Source: Geodermatophilaceae bacterium NBWT11
Lineage (GTDB): Bacteria > Actinomycetota > Actinomycetes > Mycobacteriales > Geodermatophilaceae
NCBI GenBank assembly: GCA_014218215.1
Contig: CP043652.1
Span: 682,001-746,000 of the forward strand
DNA length: 64,000 nucleotides
Direction: 5' to 3'
The notes beneath the pieces are model-generated. The model was not told the origin of the DNA, made no database searches, and worked only from the letters and a program-made list of their open reading frames with translations. Shown in pieces: positions 1-8,616 of the stretch (position 1 is its first letter; every line of letters starts with the position of its first letter). The position numbers were made by a program, and so were the translations under genes.

Positions 1-1082
1 AGCGCGAACACCTCGCCGGAGATCCGGCCGACCCCGACGATGCCGATCGGGCCGTTCTCGTCGCGCTCGTCGCCGAGGAAGGCGGCGCCGAACAGGGCCG
101 GCACCCGCTCCGGGATGCCGATCAGCCGCTCCACGGACTGGCTGACGGTGTTGGCGAAGTAGCCGGGCAGCTCGGTGATCGACTGCCGGGCGAACGCGCC
201 GACCGGGCTGATCCCGACGTAGCCGGCGGTGATCGTGTCCTCGGCGGTCTGGTCCTCGTAGACGGTGTTCGGGATGGGGGTGACCGTCAGGTCGGTCTGC
301 GTGCCGTCCCGGTCCACGGTGAACTGCAGCGGCTCGCCCGGGCTGCTGCGGATGGCCTGCTGCACCGTCGTCCAGCTGTCCCACGCGGTGGGGTCGACCT
401 GCTGGCCGTCGATGGCGACGATCGTGTCGCCGGGGCGCAGCCCGGCCTCGGCGGCCGGGCTCGCGACCGGCAGGGCGCAGTTCGCGCTGCCCGCGGTGCA
501 CTCCTGACCGGCGTCGGCCCCCGAGGTGACGATGGGGACGTCGCAGGCGTCGTCCTGGGCGGCGGTGGCGGCGTTCGCCGGGAGCACACAGGCCGGCACG
601 GTGCCCACCTGGGTGGTGAGCACGCTGGTGCCGATCGTGGTGAGCGTCAGGGTGAAGAACAGCACCGCCAGCACCAGGTTGTTCACCGGCCCGGCGGCCA
701 TGACGATGACGCGCTGCCACCAGGGCTTGGCGTAGAAGACCCGTCCGCCGTCGGTGGGCAGCACGTCGTTGAGCGCCTGCCCGCGCACCTCGGCGATGAA
801 GCTGCGCATCCGGGTGGCGCGCTTGCTCTCGTGGGGCTCGGCCGGCGGGATCATCCCGACGATCCGGATGTACCCGCCCAGCGGGATGGCCTTGACGCCG
901 TACTCGGTCTCACCGCGGCGGCGGGAGAACACGGTCGGCCCGAAGCCGACCATGAACTGCGGCACGCGCATGCCGAACTTCCGGGCCCAGAAGAAGTGGC
1001 CGAACTCGTGGAAGCCGATGGAGAACAGCAGCCCGACGAAGAAGGCGACGATCCCCAGGACGGTCAGCAGGAACCCGCTCAG
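1..1082 (-). CDS. rseP: Site-2 intramembrane zinc metalloprotease (M50, Rip1/RseP), 3' end outside window
   Basis: This is an integral-membrane protease that cleaves anti-sigma factors and other substrates inside the membrane. An N-terminal transmembrane segment carries the zinc-binding HEFGH (about residues 25-29), followed by the GETEYG and PLGGYIRI stretches typical of the family, a second hydrophobic segment near residue 115 and a PDZ domain (EAGLRPGD, VAIDGQQV). The C-terminal LDG motif lies beyond the left edge. No ATG, GTG or TTG occurs in frame ahead of the HExxH, and none within about 35 codons upstream inside dxr. A CTG at 1080-1082, five bases after a GGAGG, is the best start. The gene begins one base after the dxr stop, so the two are probably co-transcribed. 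The first PDZ region holds a four-cysteine insert. Confidence 0.92.
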   Translation of the reverse strand, partial: MSGFLLTVLGIVAFFVGLLFSIGFHEFGHFFWARKFGMRVPQFMVGFGPTVFSRRRGETEYGVKAIPLGGYIRIVGMIPPAEPHESKRATRMRSFIAEVRGQALNDVLPTDGGRVFYAKPWWQRVIVMAAGPVNNLVLAVLFFTLTLTTIGTSVLTTQVGTVPACVLPANAATAAQDDACDVPIVTSGADAGQECTAGSANCALPVASPAAEAGLRPGDTIVAIDGQQVDPTAWDSWTTVQQAIRSSPGEPLQFTVDRDGTQTDLTVTPIPNTVYEDQTAEDTITAGYVGISPVGAFARQSITELPGYFANTVSQSVERLIGIPERVPALFGAAFLGDERDENGPIGIVGVGRISGEVFA

Positions 1083-1083
1083 C

Positions 1084-2289
1084 TCAGCCTCCGGCGATCG
1101 CGCCGCGAGCGTGCTCCCGGGCCCACTTCTCAGCGGCCAGCACGTCCTCGACGCAGGTGGGTACGCCGAGGTCCGGCGCCTGGTCGAGGGTACGCGCGAT
1201 CGTCTGGACGATCCCTGGGAACGCCAGGCGGCCGGCCAGGAAGGCGGCGACCGCCTCCTCGTTGGCGGCGTTGAACAGCGCCGGGACGACGCCCCCGGCC
1301 TCCCCGGCCGCACGGGCCAGACGGACGGCGGGGAACGCCTCGTGGTCCAGCGGCGCGAACTCCCACGTGCTGGCGGTCGACCAGTCCAGCGCCGGCTGCA
1401 CGTGTGGGAGCCGGTCGGGCCAGGCCAGCGCCAGGGCGATCGGCAGCCGCATGTCCGGCGGGCTGGCCTGGGCGATGGTCGCGCCGTCGGCGAAGGTGAC
1501 CATCGAGTGCACGATCGACTGCGGGTGCACCACGACGTCCACGTCGGCGTACGGGACGCCGAAGAGCAGGTGCGCCTCGATGAGCTCGAGGCCCTTGTTG
1601 ACCAGGGTGGCCGAGTTGATCGTCACCACCGGGCCCATCGCCCAGGTGGGGTGGGCGAGGGCGTCCTCGACCGTCACGTCGGCGAGCTCGGCGGCCGGAC
1701 GCCCCCGGAACGGCCCGCCGCTGGCGGTGAGCACCAACCGGGCGACCTCGCCCCGGGCGCCGCCGCGCAGGCACTGGGCCATCGCGGAGTGCTCGGAGTC
1801 CACCGGCACGAGCTGTCCCGGTGCCGCGGCGGCCAGCACCAGGTCACCGCCGGCGACCAGGGACTCCTTGTTGGCCAGCGCCACCGTGCGCCCGGCGCGC
1901 AGTGCCGAGAGCGTCGGCCCCAGGCCGATCGAGCCGGTGATGCCGTTGAGCACCACGTCGGCCGGCCGGCCGGCGAGCTCCTCGGCCGCCCGGGGGCCGG
2001 CCAGGATCTCCGGCAGCCGGTACTGGCCCTGCGCCCACCCGCGCTGCTGGGCCGCGGCGTAGAAGGCCAGCTGCAGGTCCTGGGCGGCGGTGGCCCGGGC
2101 GACGGCGACCGTGTCCACCTCGAGGGACAGCGCCTGCTCGGCCAGCAGGGCGACGTCGCCCCCGCCGGCGGCGAGGCCGGTGATCCGCAGCCGGTCGGGG
2201 TTGGCCCGGGCCACCTCGATCGCCTGGGTGCCGATCGACCCGGTCGAGCCCAGGACCGTCACCGTGCGGGGGGTGCTCATGGCGCCCAT
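1084..2289 (-). CDS. dxr: 1-deoxy-D-xylulose 5-phosphate reductoisomerase
   Basis: Dxr converts 1-deoxyxylulose 5-phosphate to 2-C-methylerythritol 4-phosphate with NADPH, the first committed step of the MEP isoprenoid pathway, in the cytosol. The protein is about 400 residues, the usual length. It opens with the NADPH-binding GSTGSIG, then shows NKESLV, the metal-binding SEHSA region, a TASGGPFRG loop, the HPTWAMG stretch and VHPQSIVHS. The window allows two starts, GTG-free ATG codons at 2289 and at 2280. The second gives the more usual [11 protein letters not shown] beginning and may be the real one. The intramembrane protease gene follows directly on the same strand, as in Mycobacterium. 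Confidence 0.97.
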   Translation of the reverse strand: MGAMSTPRTVTVLGSTGSIGTQAIEVARANPDRLRITGLAAGGGDVALLAEQALSLEVDTVAVARATAAQDLQLAFYAAAQQRGWAQGQYRLPEILAGPRAAEELAGRPADVVLNGITGSIGLGPTLSALRAGRTVALANKESLVAGGDLVLAAAAPGQLVPVDSEHSAMAQCLRGGARGEVARLVLTASGGPFRGRPAAELADVTVEDALAHPTWAMGPVVTINSATLVNKGLELIEAHLLFGVPYADVDVVVHPQSIVHSMVTFADGATIAQASPPDMRLPIALALAWPDRLPHVQPALDWSTASTWEFAPLDHEAFPAVRLARAAGEAGGVVPALFNAANEEAVAAFLAGRLAFPGIVQTIARTLDQAPDLGVPTCVEDVLAAEKWAREHARGAIAGG

Positions 2290-2335
2290 CCTGGCCGACC
2301 GGCCCGGCCGACGGGTGTGCCGGGTGCGGGCCTGC

Positions 2336-2347
2336 CATGATGTGCCG
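2336..2347 (+). promoter_or_regulatory. Putative leaderless -10 element for the DUF2631 gene
   Basis: CATGAT at 2336-2341 lies six bases before the GTG at 2348, and no ribosome-binding site is visible. This matches the leaderless layout common in Actinobacteria (a TANNNT-like -10 placed 6-8 bases before the start codon), although the first base is C. No clear -35 is seen. Confidence 0.35.
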
Positions 2348-2662
2348 GTGAGCCAGCGAGACCCAGGTCAGCAGACCTCCGCAGCCGTCGTCGCCCAGCC
2401 CGACCGCGAGGAGGCGATCGTCCGTGCCGGCTCCGAGCCGCTGCACGACACCGACCGCCCCGAGGACTGGGGCTGGCACGGGGAGACCGGCAAGAAGGGG
2501 CGCATCGGCGTCTTCCTCGCCGCCCTCGTGCTCTTCTCCTTCCAGTTCACCAACCACGAGGGCAACGTCGAGAACCTCTGGGTGAACTTCTTCGTCCTGG
2601 TCCTGCTCGGCATCCTGGTGTGGGACTGGCGCCGCCGGAAGAACGCCTGGCGCTCGGAGTAG
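2348..2662 (+). CDS. DUF2631 small membrane protein
   Basis: This 104-residue protein resembles the actinobacterial DUF2631 family, which has no assigned function. A hydrophilic N-terminal half contains a conserved-looking DWGWHGE segment. Two hydrophobic segments follow (about residues 58-76 and 80-98), then the basic end RRRKNAW. This predicts a small protein with two membrane spans and a cytosolic N terminus. The start chosen is GTG 2348. The open frame extends further upstream, but that part overlaps dxr on the other strand and lacks family similarity. The gene is divergent from dxr and convergent with rlmN, with a hairpin between the stops. I recall a homologue in the same neighbourhood in Mycobacterium. 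Confidence 0.8.
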   Translation: MSQRDPGQQTSAAVVAQPDREEAIVRAGSEPLHDTDRPEDWGWHGETGKKGRIGVFLAALVLFSFQFTNHEGNVENLWVNFFVLVLLGILVWDWRRRKNAWRSE

Positions 2663-2676
2663 CAGACGGCGCAGAC

Positions 2677-2706
2677 GAGGCCGGTCCCCCGCGGGGGACC
2701 GGCCTC
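2677..2706. terminator. Bidirectional hairpin terminator between DUF2631 gene and rlmN
   Basis: A perfect inverted repeat (gaggccggtccc and its complement around a GC-only apex) fills the gap between two convergent stops, 2662 and 2716. There is no T-run, which is usual for high-GC actinobacterial terminators. Confidence 0.8.
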
Positions 2707-2715
2707 GCTGCGTCC

Positions 2716-3939
2716 TCAGCCCAAGTCGGCGCCGAGCTCCACGGTCTCCTCCAGCTGCGGCTGGGGCAGGGCGACGGCGGGGATCCCGGCGCTCTGCGCC
2801 AGGTCGGCGGCCGCGAGCTGACCGCAGGCGCCGTCGATGTCCTGACCGCGGGTGTCGCGCACCGTCGTCGACACCCCGTGGGCGCGCAGCCGGGCCACGA
2901 ACTCGCGCTGCGCGGGCAGCGGGCTGGCGTCCCACTTGCTGCCCGGGGTCGGGTTCAGCGGGATCAGGTTGACGTGCGCCAGCCGCTTGGCCAGCCGTGA
3001 ACCCAGCAGGTCGGCCCGGAACGGCTGGTCGTTGACGTCCCGGATGAGGGCGTACTCGATGGAGTAGCGGCGGCCGGTCTTCCGGGCGTAGGCGTCGGCG
3101 GCCTCGAGCACCTCGGTGACGTTCCACCGGGTGTTCACCGGGACCAGGGTGTTGCGCAGCTCGTCGTCGGGGGCGTGCAGGCTCACCGCGAGGGTGACGT
3201 TCAGACCCTCCTCGGTGAGCTTGCGGATCGCCGGCACCAGGCCGACGGTCGACACGGTGACCGAGCGCTGGCTCAGCCCCAGCCCCCACGGCGCCGGTGT
3301 CAGGAGCGCGTCGAGGGTCTTGCGCACCCGGGCGTAGTTCGCCAGCGGCTCCCCCATGCCCATGAACACGACGTTGGACAACCGGCCCGGGCCGCCCGGG
3401 ATCTCCCCGGCGGCCATGTCCGCGGCGGCCGCGACGGCCTGGCCGATGATCTCCGCGGCCGACAGGTTGCGGGTCAGCCCGCCCTGCCCGGTCGCGCAGA
3501 ACGGACACGCCATCCCGCACCCGGCCTGGCTGGAGATGCACACCGTGGCCCGGTCGGGGTAGCGCATGAGCACGCTCTCCACGAGCGCGCCGTCGTGCAG
3601 CCGCCAGAGGGTCTTGCGGGTGCGGCCGCCGTCGGCGCTCTGGTGCCGGACGACGGTCAGCAGCCCGGGCAGCAACGCCTCGGTGAGGTCGGCCCGGACC
3701 GCGGCGGGCAGGTCGGTCATCAACGCCGGGTCCGTGACCCCGGCGTAGTGGTGCCGGGCCAGCTGCTCGGCCCGGAACGCCGGCTGGCCCAGCTCGACGA
3801 CGGCCGCGCGGGCCTCCTCGCGGGTCAGGTCGCTCAGGTGCCGGGGTGGCTTCGAGGCCCGCCGGGGCGCGTCGAACACCAGGGGCAGCGTCACCGGGGC
3901 GCGCTCGGGCTCGGTCAGGGTCGGGGGTTCAGCAGTCAT
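2716..3939 (-). CDS. rlmN: Dual-specificity 23S rRNA/tRNA adenine C2 methyltransferase RlmN
   Basis: RlmN is a radical-SAM enzyme that methylates C2 of A2503 in 23S rRNA and A37 in some tRNAs. The 407-residue product has the iron-sulfur motif CGMACPFC (Cys141, 145, 148). It is preceded by the ATVCISSQ segment, whose Cys134 corresponds to the methylidene-carrying region of the family. GMGEPLANY binds SAM. Near the end, [14 protein letters not shown] supplies the second catalytic cysteine. The frame is open for a further 296 codons upstream, but that is Pro/Arg-rich noise over the next gene. ATG at 3939 gives the normal start. A hairpin follows the stop. Confidence 0.96.
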   Translation of the reverse strand: MTAEPPTLTEPERAPVTLPLVFDAPRRASKPPRHLSDLTREEARAAVVELGQPAFRAEQLARHHYAGVTDPALMTDLPAAVRADLTEALLPGLLTVVRHQSADGGRTRKTLWRLHDGALVESVLMRYPDRATVCISSQAGCGMACPFCATGQGGLTRNLSAAEIIGQAVAAAADMAAGEIPGGPGRLSNVVFMGMGEPLANYARVRKTLDALLTPAPWGLGLSQRSVTVSTVGLVPAIRKLTEEGLNVTLAVSLHAPDDELRNTLVPVNTRWNVTEVLEAADAYARKTGRRYSIEYALIRDVNDQPFRADLLGSRLAKRLAHVNLIPLNPTPGSKWDASPLPAQREFVARLRAHGVSTTVRDTRGQDIDGACGQLAAADLAQSAGIPAVALPQPQLEETVELGADLG

Positions 3940-4019
3940 GGCGGGTCCCACTGTCCCACCGCCTGGCCAGGAGCGGTCCGGTCGGTGGGGGTGAGATGCC
4001 TCCCCGGGGGTGGCAGGGC

Positions 4020-4913
4020 TCAGGGGGCGGCCGTGGTGGACGCCGTGCCGGTCGTCGGGGCGGCGGTGGTCGGGGCGGCGGTGGTGGGCGCGGCGGTCGT
4101 CGGGGCGGCGGTGGTCGGGGCGGCGGTCTCCCCCGGCCCGTCGGTGGGGACCGGCCCGTCGGTCGGGGTCGGCTCGTCGGTGGGGGCCGGCTCGCCTGTC
4201 GGGGTCGGCTGGTCCGTCGGTGTCGGGTCCTCGGTGGACGCCGGCTCCGTCGTGGGAGCCGCCGACGTGGCCACGGTCTCGTCCGGCACGGCCGCCGCGG
4301 TGGTCGCGGCCGGTTCCGTGCCGGTGGGCTCCGCGGGGACCGGCTCCGACGTGGGCACCGGTGCCACGGTCGGCGCGACCGACGCCGCGGTGGGGACGAC
4401 GACCCGGACGACGACGGGGTCCGGGACGACGACCCGGGGCAGCGCGGAGACCCCGGGGGCGCTCCCGACCGGTCGGGGGGCCGAGGCCGCAGCGGGCCCC
4501 GGGGCGGGGGTCTGGACCGCAGCCGAGGGACGCGGGACGAGGTCCGGCGTGGCACGGGCCTCGGGCGCGGTCGCCGCGGAGACCGCCGGCGCCACGGCTG
4601 CGGCCGGCTGCGGTGCTCCCGACGCGGACGCGCCCCAGGCCCCGGCGAACACCACGGCGACCGCGGCCACCGCCGCGAGCACCCGGTGCCGGGCGGGGGT
4701 CGACGGTGCGGTCGGCTGAGCGGCCCGGACCACGGCCACGGCGGGCGGGGTCGATGGGGTGGGCGAGGTCGGCGGGGTCGGCGGGTCCACGGGTGCCGGC
4801 CGGTCGGTCAGCCAGCCGGGGAGCCACGAGCTGTCCCAGCCCTCGGCGTGCCCCTGCTGCGTCACGGCGGCCTCCCCCCGGACGCTCCGCACCGTGCGGT
4901 CGTCCCCGGGCAT
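4020..4913 (-). CDS. Membrane-anchored Pro/Thr/Ala-rich protein of unknown function
   Basis: I do not recognise a family. The 297-residue reading has about 75 residues of cytosolic, Pro-rich N terminus containing [11 protein letters not shown]. One transmembrane segment follows (about residues 78-97, [17 protein letters not shown]), then roughly 200 residues of extracellular low-complexity Pro/Ala/Thr/Glu sequence. The end is built from PTD-x-P-type repeats and five APTTA units. This is the layout of a type II anchored stalk protein that spans or decorates the cell wall. The start is uncertain: ATG 4913 or GTG 4865. It lies between rlmN and a SpoU methyltransferase gene and is probably lineage-specific. 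Codon composition alone could also give a chance frame here, but the sharp transmembrane segment argues against that. Confidence 0.6.
   Translation of the reverse strand: MPGDDRTVRSVRGEAAVTQQGHAEGWDSSWLPGWLTDRPAPVDPPTPPTSPTPSTPPAVAVVRAAQPTAPSTPARHRVLAAVAAVAVVFAGAWGASASGAPQPAAAVAPAVSAATAPEARATPDLVPRPSAAVQTPAPGPAAASAPRPVGSAPGVSALPRVVVPDPVVVRVVVPTAASVAPTVAPVPTSEPVPAEPTGTEPAATTAAAVPDETVATSAAPTTEPASTEDPTPTDQPTPTGEPAPTDEPTPTDGPVPTDGPGETAAPTTAAPTTAAPTTAAPTTAAPTTGTASTTAAP
4051..4125. repeat. Five tandem 15-bp repeats encoding APTTA
   Basis: Five consecutive 15-bp units of the form gtSgtcggggcggcg (the third slightly diverged) run from 4051 to 4125. On the minus strand they encode the Ala-Pro-Thr-Thr-Ala repeats at the C terminus of the anchored protein. 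A looser 18-bp PTD-type repeat occupies about 4138-4225. Copy number could vary between strains by slippage. Confidence 0.85.
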
Positions 4914-4971
4914 CGTCCCGAGCCCGGGCCCGCGGGTGTGGGAGGCGCGGCGACGCGCAGTGATCAGCCGG

Positions 4972-5616
4972 TCACGCGTCGTTCACCGGGGTGGCGTGCT
5001 GTCGGATCCAGCCGTGCATGGCGATGCCGGCCGCGACCCCGGCGTTCAGCGACCGGGTCGAGCCGTACTGGGAGATCGACACCGTGAGGTCGGCGCCGCC
5101 CCGGGCCGCCGGGGTGAGGCCCGGGCCCTCCTCGCCGAACACCAGCACGCAGTCGCGCGGCAGGTCGACGGTCTCCAGCGGGACGGACCCGGGTCCGTTG
5201 TCCACCGCGACGACGGCCAGGGCGTGCTCGGCGGCGAAGTCGAGCAGGCCGCCGACCTCGGGGTGGTGGCGCAGGTGCTGGTACCGGTCGGTGACCATCG
5301 CCCCGCGGCGGTTCCAGCGCCGCCGGCCCACGACGTGCACCTCGGCGGCGAGGAAGGCGTTCGCCGTCCGCACCACCGTGCCGATGTTGAGGTCGTGGCC
5401 GAAGTTCTCGATCGCCACGTGGAAGGGGTGCCGGCGGACGTCGAGGTCGGCGACGACGGCCTCCAGCCTCCAGTACCGGTAGCGGTCGACGACGTTGCGG
5501 CGGTCGCCCTCGGCCAGCAGCTGCGGGTCGTACCGCTCGTCGTCGGGCCACGGCCCTGGCCACGGGCCGACCCCCACGGTCTCGCCCCACTCGGTGGGGC
5601 CGGGCAGCTCGGTCAT
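4972..5616 (-). CDS. SpoU/TrmH-family RNA 2'-O-methyltransferase
   Basis: This is a SAM-dependent 2'-O-ribose methyltransferase of the SPOUT class, which forms a trefoil knot and acts on tRNA or rRNA. The 214-residue product shows the three family motifs in order: NIGTVVRTANAF (motif 1), VFGEEGPGL (motif 2) and ISQYGSTRSLNAGVAAGIAM (motif 3). The N-terminal 50 residues are a short Trp/Pro-rich extension rather than an L30e-like substrate domain. The exact RNA target cannot be read from sequence. The start is ATG 5616. A longer upstream frame crosses into the divergent DUF952 gene and is not credible. Confidence 0.9.
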   Translation of the reverse strand: MTELPGPTEWGETVGVGPWPGPWPDDERYDPQLLAEGDRRNVVDRYRYWRLEAVVADLDVRRHPFHVAIENFGHDLNIGTVVRTANAFLAAEVHVVGRRRWNRRGAMVTDRYQHLRHHPEVGGLLDFAAEHALAVVAVDNGPGSVPLETVDLPRDCVLVFGEEGPGLTPAARGGADLTVSISQYGSTRSLNAGVAAGIAMHGWIRQHATPVNDA

Positions 5617-5660
5617 CCCCGGCAGCCTCGCACGGCCGGCCACTCGGGTAGACAGGCCCG

Positions 5661-5993
5661 ATGCTGCTGCACCTGACCACCCCCGAGGCCTGGTCCGCCG
5701 CCCGCACGGCCGGCGCGGTCCACCCGCTCCCCGAGGTCGGCTTCGTCCACCTGTCGACACCCGAGCAGGTGCACCTGCCGGCCCAGCGCCTGTTCGACGA
5801 CACCGACGACGTGGTGCTGCTCGTCGTCGACGAGTCGGCGCTGGTCGACGAGGTCCGCTTCGAGTCCGGTGTCCCCACCGACCCGGCGTCGATGCGGTTC
5901 CCGCACCTGTACGGCCCCCTGCCGGTGACCGCCGTCCGGTCGGTGGTGGCCTGGCCGCGCCCCCGCGGGGCGGGCGACCTGCCCGAGCTCTAG
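5661..5993 (+). CDS. DUF952 family protein
   Basis: This 110-residue cytosolic protein matches the DUF952 pattern: an LLHLTTPEAWSAA start, GFVHLSTPEQV, LLVVDESAL, and the FPHLYGPLPVTAV segment near the C terminus. The function is not established. The family folds as a small alpha/beta unit, and some members are compared with glutathione-S-transferase-like or ADP-ribosylation-type folds. The ATG start sits 45 bases from the divergent methyltransferase start. Its stop codon shares three bases with the cdsA stop on the other strand. Confidence 0.85.
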   Translation: MLLHLTTPEAWSAARTAGAVHPLPEVGFVHLSTPEQVHLPAQRLFDDTDDVVLLVVDESALVDEVRFESGVPTDPASMRFPHLYGPLPVTAVRSVVAWPRPRGAGDLPEL

Positions 5994-7026
5994 GCCGGGA
6001 CGATCGCGGTCAGCAGCAGCCAGGCGACGACGGCCGAGGGCAGCAGGGAGTCCATCCGGTCCATCAGGCCGCCGTGGCCGGGCAGCAGGGTGCCCATGTC
6101 CTTGATCCCGAGGTCGCGCTTGAGCAGGGACTCCCCCAGGTCGCCCAGGGTCGCGGTGAGGGCGATCGCCACGCCGAAGACGACCCCGCCCCACCAGGGG
6201 CCGTGGAAGGTGAGGGTCAGCAGCAGCACCCCGGCCGCCACGCAGAGCGCGACCGACCCGGCCAGGCCCTCCAGGACTTCTTCGGGCTGACCGACGGGGC
6301 CATCGGGTGCTTGCCGAACAGCACCCCGGCGGCGAATCCGCCGACGTCGCTGCAGACCACGCAGACGATGAACGCGAGCACCCGCGCGACCCCGTCGTCG
6401 GGTGCCAGCAGCAGCACGGCGAACCCGGCCAGCAGCGGCACGTAGAGGGTCACGAAGACCGCCGCCGAGGCGTCGCGGAGGTAGCCGACCGGACCGTCGC
6501 CCAGTCGCCACAGCAGGACCGCGACGACCGTGAGCAGGAAGCCCACGACCAGCCCGGAGGACCCGCGGGTCCAGGCGAGCCCGACCATGAGCAGGCCGCC
6601 GACCAGCACCGGGGGCAGCGGCGGCCGGTGACCACCGGCGTCCATCGCCCGGGTCAGCTCGGTCACGCTGACCACCACCGCCAGGGCGATGACGACGAGG
6701 AACGCCGGCCGGTACAGGAACAGCGTGGCCAGCACGACCGCGCCCAGCCCGAGGCCGACGCCCACCGCCGAGCCCATGTTGCGCCCGGCCCGACCGGTCG
6801 GCCGCGGACCGGCGGGGGTGTCCTGCGGCGCCACCCCGGTGACCTCCGCGCCCAGCGCCCCGGGGATGGCCGTCAGCGGGGGCCCCGCCAGCTCCTCGGG
6901 TCCGGCCGGCTCGGCCGGGGGCAGGAGATCGGGGTACTCGTCGTCGGCACCCGGCTGGTCCCCGTCGAGGGGGGAGTCGCCGGGGACGTCGTCGTCGGAG
7001 CGGGTCATCGCGGAGGGCCTGGTCAC
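5990..7026 (-). CDS. cdsA: Phosphatidate cytidylyltransferase, frameshifted as read
   Basis: CdsA makes CDP-diacylglycerol from CTP and phosphatidate at the membrane, feeding phospholipid synthesis. The N-terminal 90 residues are Pro/Ala-rich and cytosolic, followed by many hydrophobic segments. The reading frame carries SDVGGFAAGVLFGKHPMAP as far as SPKKSW. It then runs out of register, and the correct continuation (EGLAGSV ... GDLGESLLKRDLGIKDMGTLLPGHGG) is found one frame over. Restoring one G at about 6271 gives a full 345-residue protein with an intact C-terminal signature. The GTG at 7026, 19 bases after the frr stop, is the likely start. Its TAG stop overlaps that of the convergent DUF952 gene. 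A sequence error is more likely than a true loss. Confidence 0.9.
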
Positions 7027-7045
7027 GGCGGCGGGTTCGGGCGGC

Positions 7046-7604
7046 TCAGACCTCGAGCAGCTCGGTCTCCTTGTTCTTCATCGCGTCGTCGATGCCGGAG
7101 ATGTGCTGGGCGGTGAGGTCGTCGAGCTCCTTCTCCGCGCGGCGCACCTCGTCCTCGCCGGCCTCGCCGTCCTTGTTGATCCGGTCCAGCTCCTCCTTGG
7201 CCCGGCGGCGGACGTTGCGGATCGCGATCTTGGCGTCCTCGCCCTTGCTGCGGGCCTGCTTGACCAGGTCGCGCCGACGCTCCTCGGTCAGCTGGGGGAA
7301 GTTCACCCGGATCAGCTGACCGTCGTTGGTCGGGTTCACGCCGAGGTCGGAGTTGCGGATGGCCTTCTCGATGGCCGTCAGCTGCCCGGAGTCGTAGGGC
7401 TTGATGACGGCCATCCGCGCCTCGGGGACGGTGATGGAGGCCATCTGCGGGACCGGGGTCATCGCGCCGTAGTACTCGACGACGATGCGGTTGAACATCG
7501 ACGGGGCAGCGCGGCCGGTGCGGACCGAACCGAGGTCCTCCCGGGCGACCGACAGGGCCTTGTCCATCCGCTCCTCGGCGTCGAGCAGGGGTGTCGTCGA
7601 TCAC
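7046..7604 (-). CDS. frr: Ribosome recycling factor, frameshifted near its N terminus as read
   Basis: Frr splits post-termination ribosomes together with EF-G. The frame from 7567 down gives the normal protein ([60 protein letters not shown]). The true beginning is GTG 7604, preceded by a strong AGGAGG, which reads MIDDT and then falls out of frame. Removing one C from the run at 7588-7591 joins MIDDTLLDAEER to MDKALSV and gives exactly 185 residues, the family length. The gene lies between pyrH and cdsA in the standard order. Confidence 0.95.
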
Positions 7605-7658
7605 GTGTGTCTCCTCCTGGTGCCCGGGTGCCGGGCGGTGCTGCGGCTGGTGGGTCGA

Positions 7659-7675
7659 GCGGTCCCGGGGACCGC
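7659..7675 (-). terminator. Short hairpin downstream of pyrH
   Basis: A 7-bp GC stem (gcggtcc/ggaccgc) with a three-base loop lies 18 bases after the pyrH stop, in the gap before frr. It is weak compared with the other hairpins here and may only reduce read-through. Confidence 0.35.
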
Positions 7676-7693
7676 CGGTGCTGCGCGGGGCGG

Positions 7694-8464
7694 TCAGGCG
7701 GGACGGCTGATCAACGTCCCGATCCTCTCACCTGCGACCGCGCGGGCGATGTTGCCGTCCTGCAGCAGGTTGAACACCACGATCGGCATCCGGTTGTCCA
7801 TGCAGAGGCTGATCGCGGTGGCATCGGCGACGGCGAGCTGGTCGGCCAGCACCTTGGCGTAGTCGAGGTCGCGGTACATGGTGGCCGCGGGGTTGGTGCG
7901 CGGGTCGTCGTCGTAGACGCCGTCCACCCCGTTCTTGGCCATCAGCAGCACCTGGCACTCGATCTCCAGGGCCCGCTGGGCGGCCACGGTGTCGGTGGAG
8001 AAGTAGGGCATCCCGGCGCCGGCGCCGAAGATGACCAGCCGGCCCTTCTCCAGGTGCCGCATCGCCTTGCGCGGGATGTAGGGCTCGGCGACCTGGCCCA
8101 TCGTGATGGCGGTCTGCACCCGGGTCTCGATGCCGGCCTTCTCGCAGAAGTCCTGCAGGGCCAGGCAGTTCATCACCGTGCCGAGCATGCCCATGTAGTC
8201 GGCGTGCCCGCGGTCCATGCCGGCCTGGGAGAGCTCGGCGCCGCGGAAGAAGTTGCCGCCGCCGACCACGATGGCCACCTGGGTGCCCCGGTCGACGACG
8301 GTCTTCAGCTGCTCGGCGATGTCGCGGACGATGACGGGGTCGACGCCGACGTTGCCGCCGCCGAAGGCCTCGCCGGAGAGCTTGAGCAGCACCCGGTCGT
8401 AGCCGCCGGCATCGGCCGCCTTGAAGGCGGTGGGGGCCGACAACGGGAGTTCGTTCGCAGTCAC
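7694..8464 (-). CDS. pyrH: UMP kinase
   Basis: PyrH phosphorylates UMP to UDP in pyrimidine nucleotide synthesis and belongs to the amino-acid kinase fold rather than the P-loop kinases. The 256-residue product has [53 protein letters not shown] and the [16 protein letters not shown] loop, all characteristic. I chose GTG 8464, with GAGGA just upstream. A longer frame to 8527 adds 21 residues without similarity. The gene sits in the conserved rpsB-tsf-pyrH-frr order. A strong hairpin separates it from tsf, so it may have its own promoter around TACGGAT, roughly 25 bases upstream. Confidence 0.96.
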   Translation of the reverse strand: MTANELPLSAPTAFKAADAGGYDRVLLKLSGEAFGGGNVGVDPVIVRDIAEQLKTVVDRGTQVAIVVGGGNFFRGAELSQAGMDRGHADYMGMLGTVMNCLALQDFCEKAGIETRVQTAITMGQVAEPYIPRKAMRHLEKGRLVIFGAGAGMPYFSTDTVAAQRALEIECQVLLMAKNGVDGVYDDDPRTNPAATMYRDLDYAKVLADQLAVADATAISLCMDNRMPIVVFNLLQDGNIARAVAGERIGTLISRPA

Positions 8465-8558
8465 GGGGTCCTCATCCGTACAGCTGGGCTGTACCGCGTC
8501 GTGGGCTTCTGGGCGATCCTGCCGCATCCGTGCCGCTTCGGCAGCGGCGCCGGACAGA

Positions 8559-8598
8559 CCACCGGCCCCGCCCTCGTGGAGAGGGACGGGGCCGGTGG
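8559..8598 (-). terminator. Strong hairpin downstream of tsf
   Basis: An inverted repeat of about 16 bp (ccaccggccccg then ccctc, with one bulged base on the other arm) closes a five-base loop. It begins 19 bases after the tsf stop and lies before pyrH. Confidence 0.75.
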
Positions 8599-8616
8599 GG
8601 TCGTGCTGGGTGGGAC

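Noticed and set aside
4051-4125. CRISPR-like short regular repeats.
   Set aside because: The units are contiguous 15-mers without spacers, in frame, and encode APTTA in a protein stalk.
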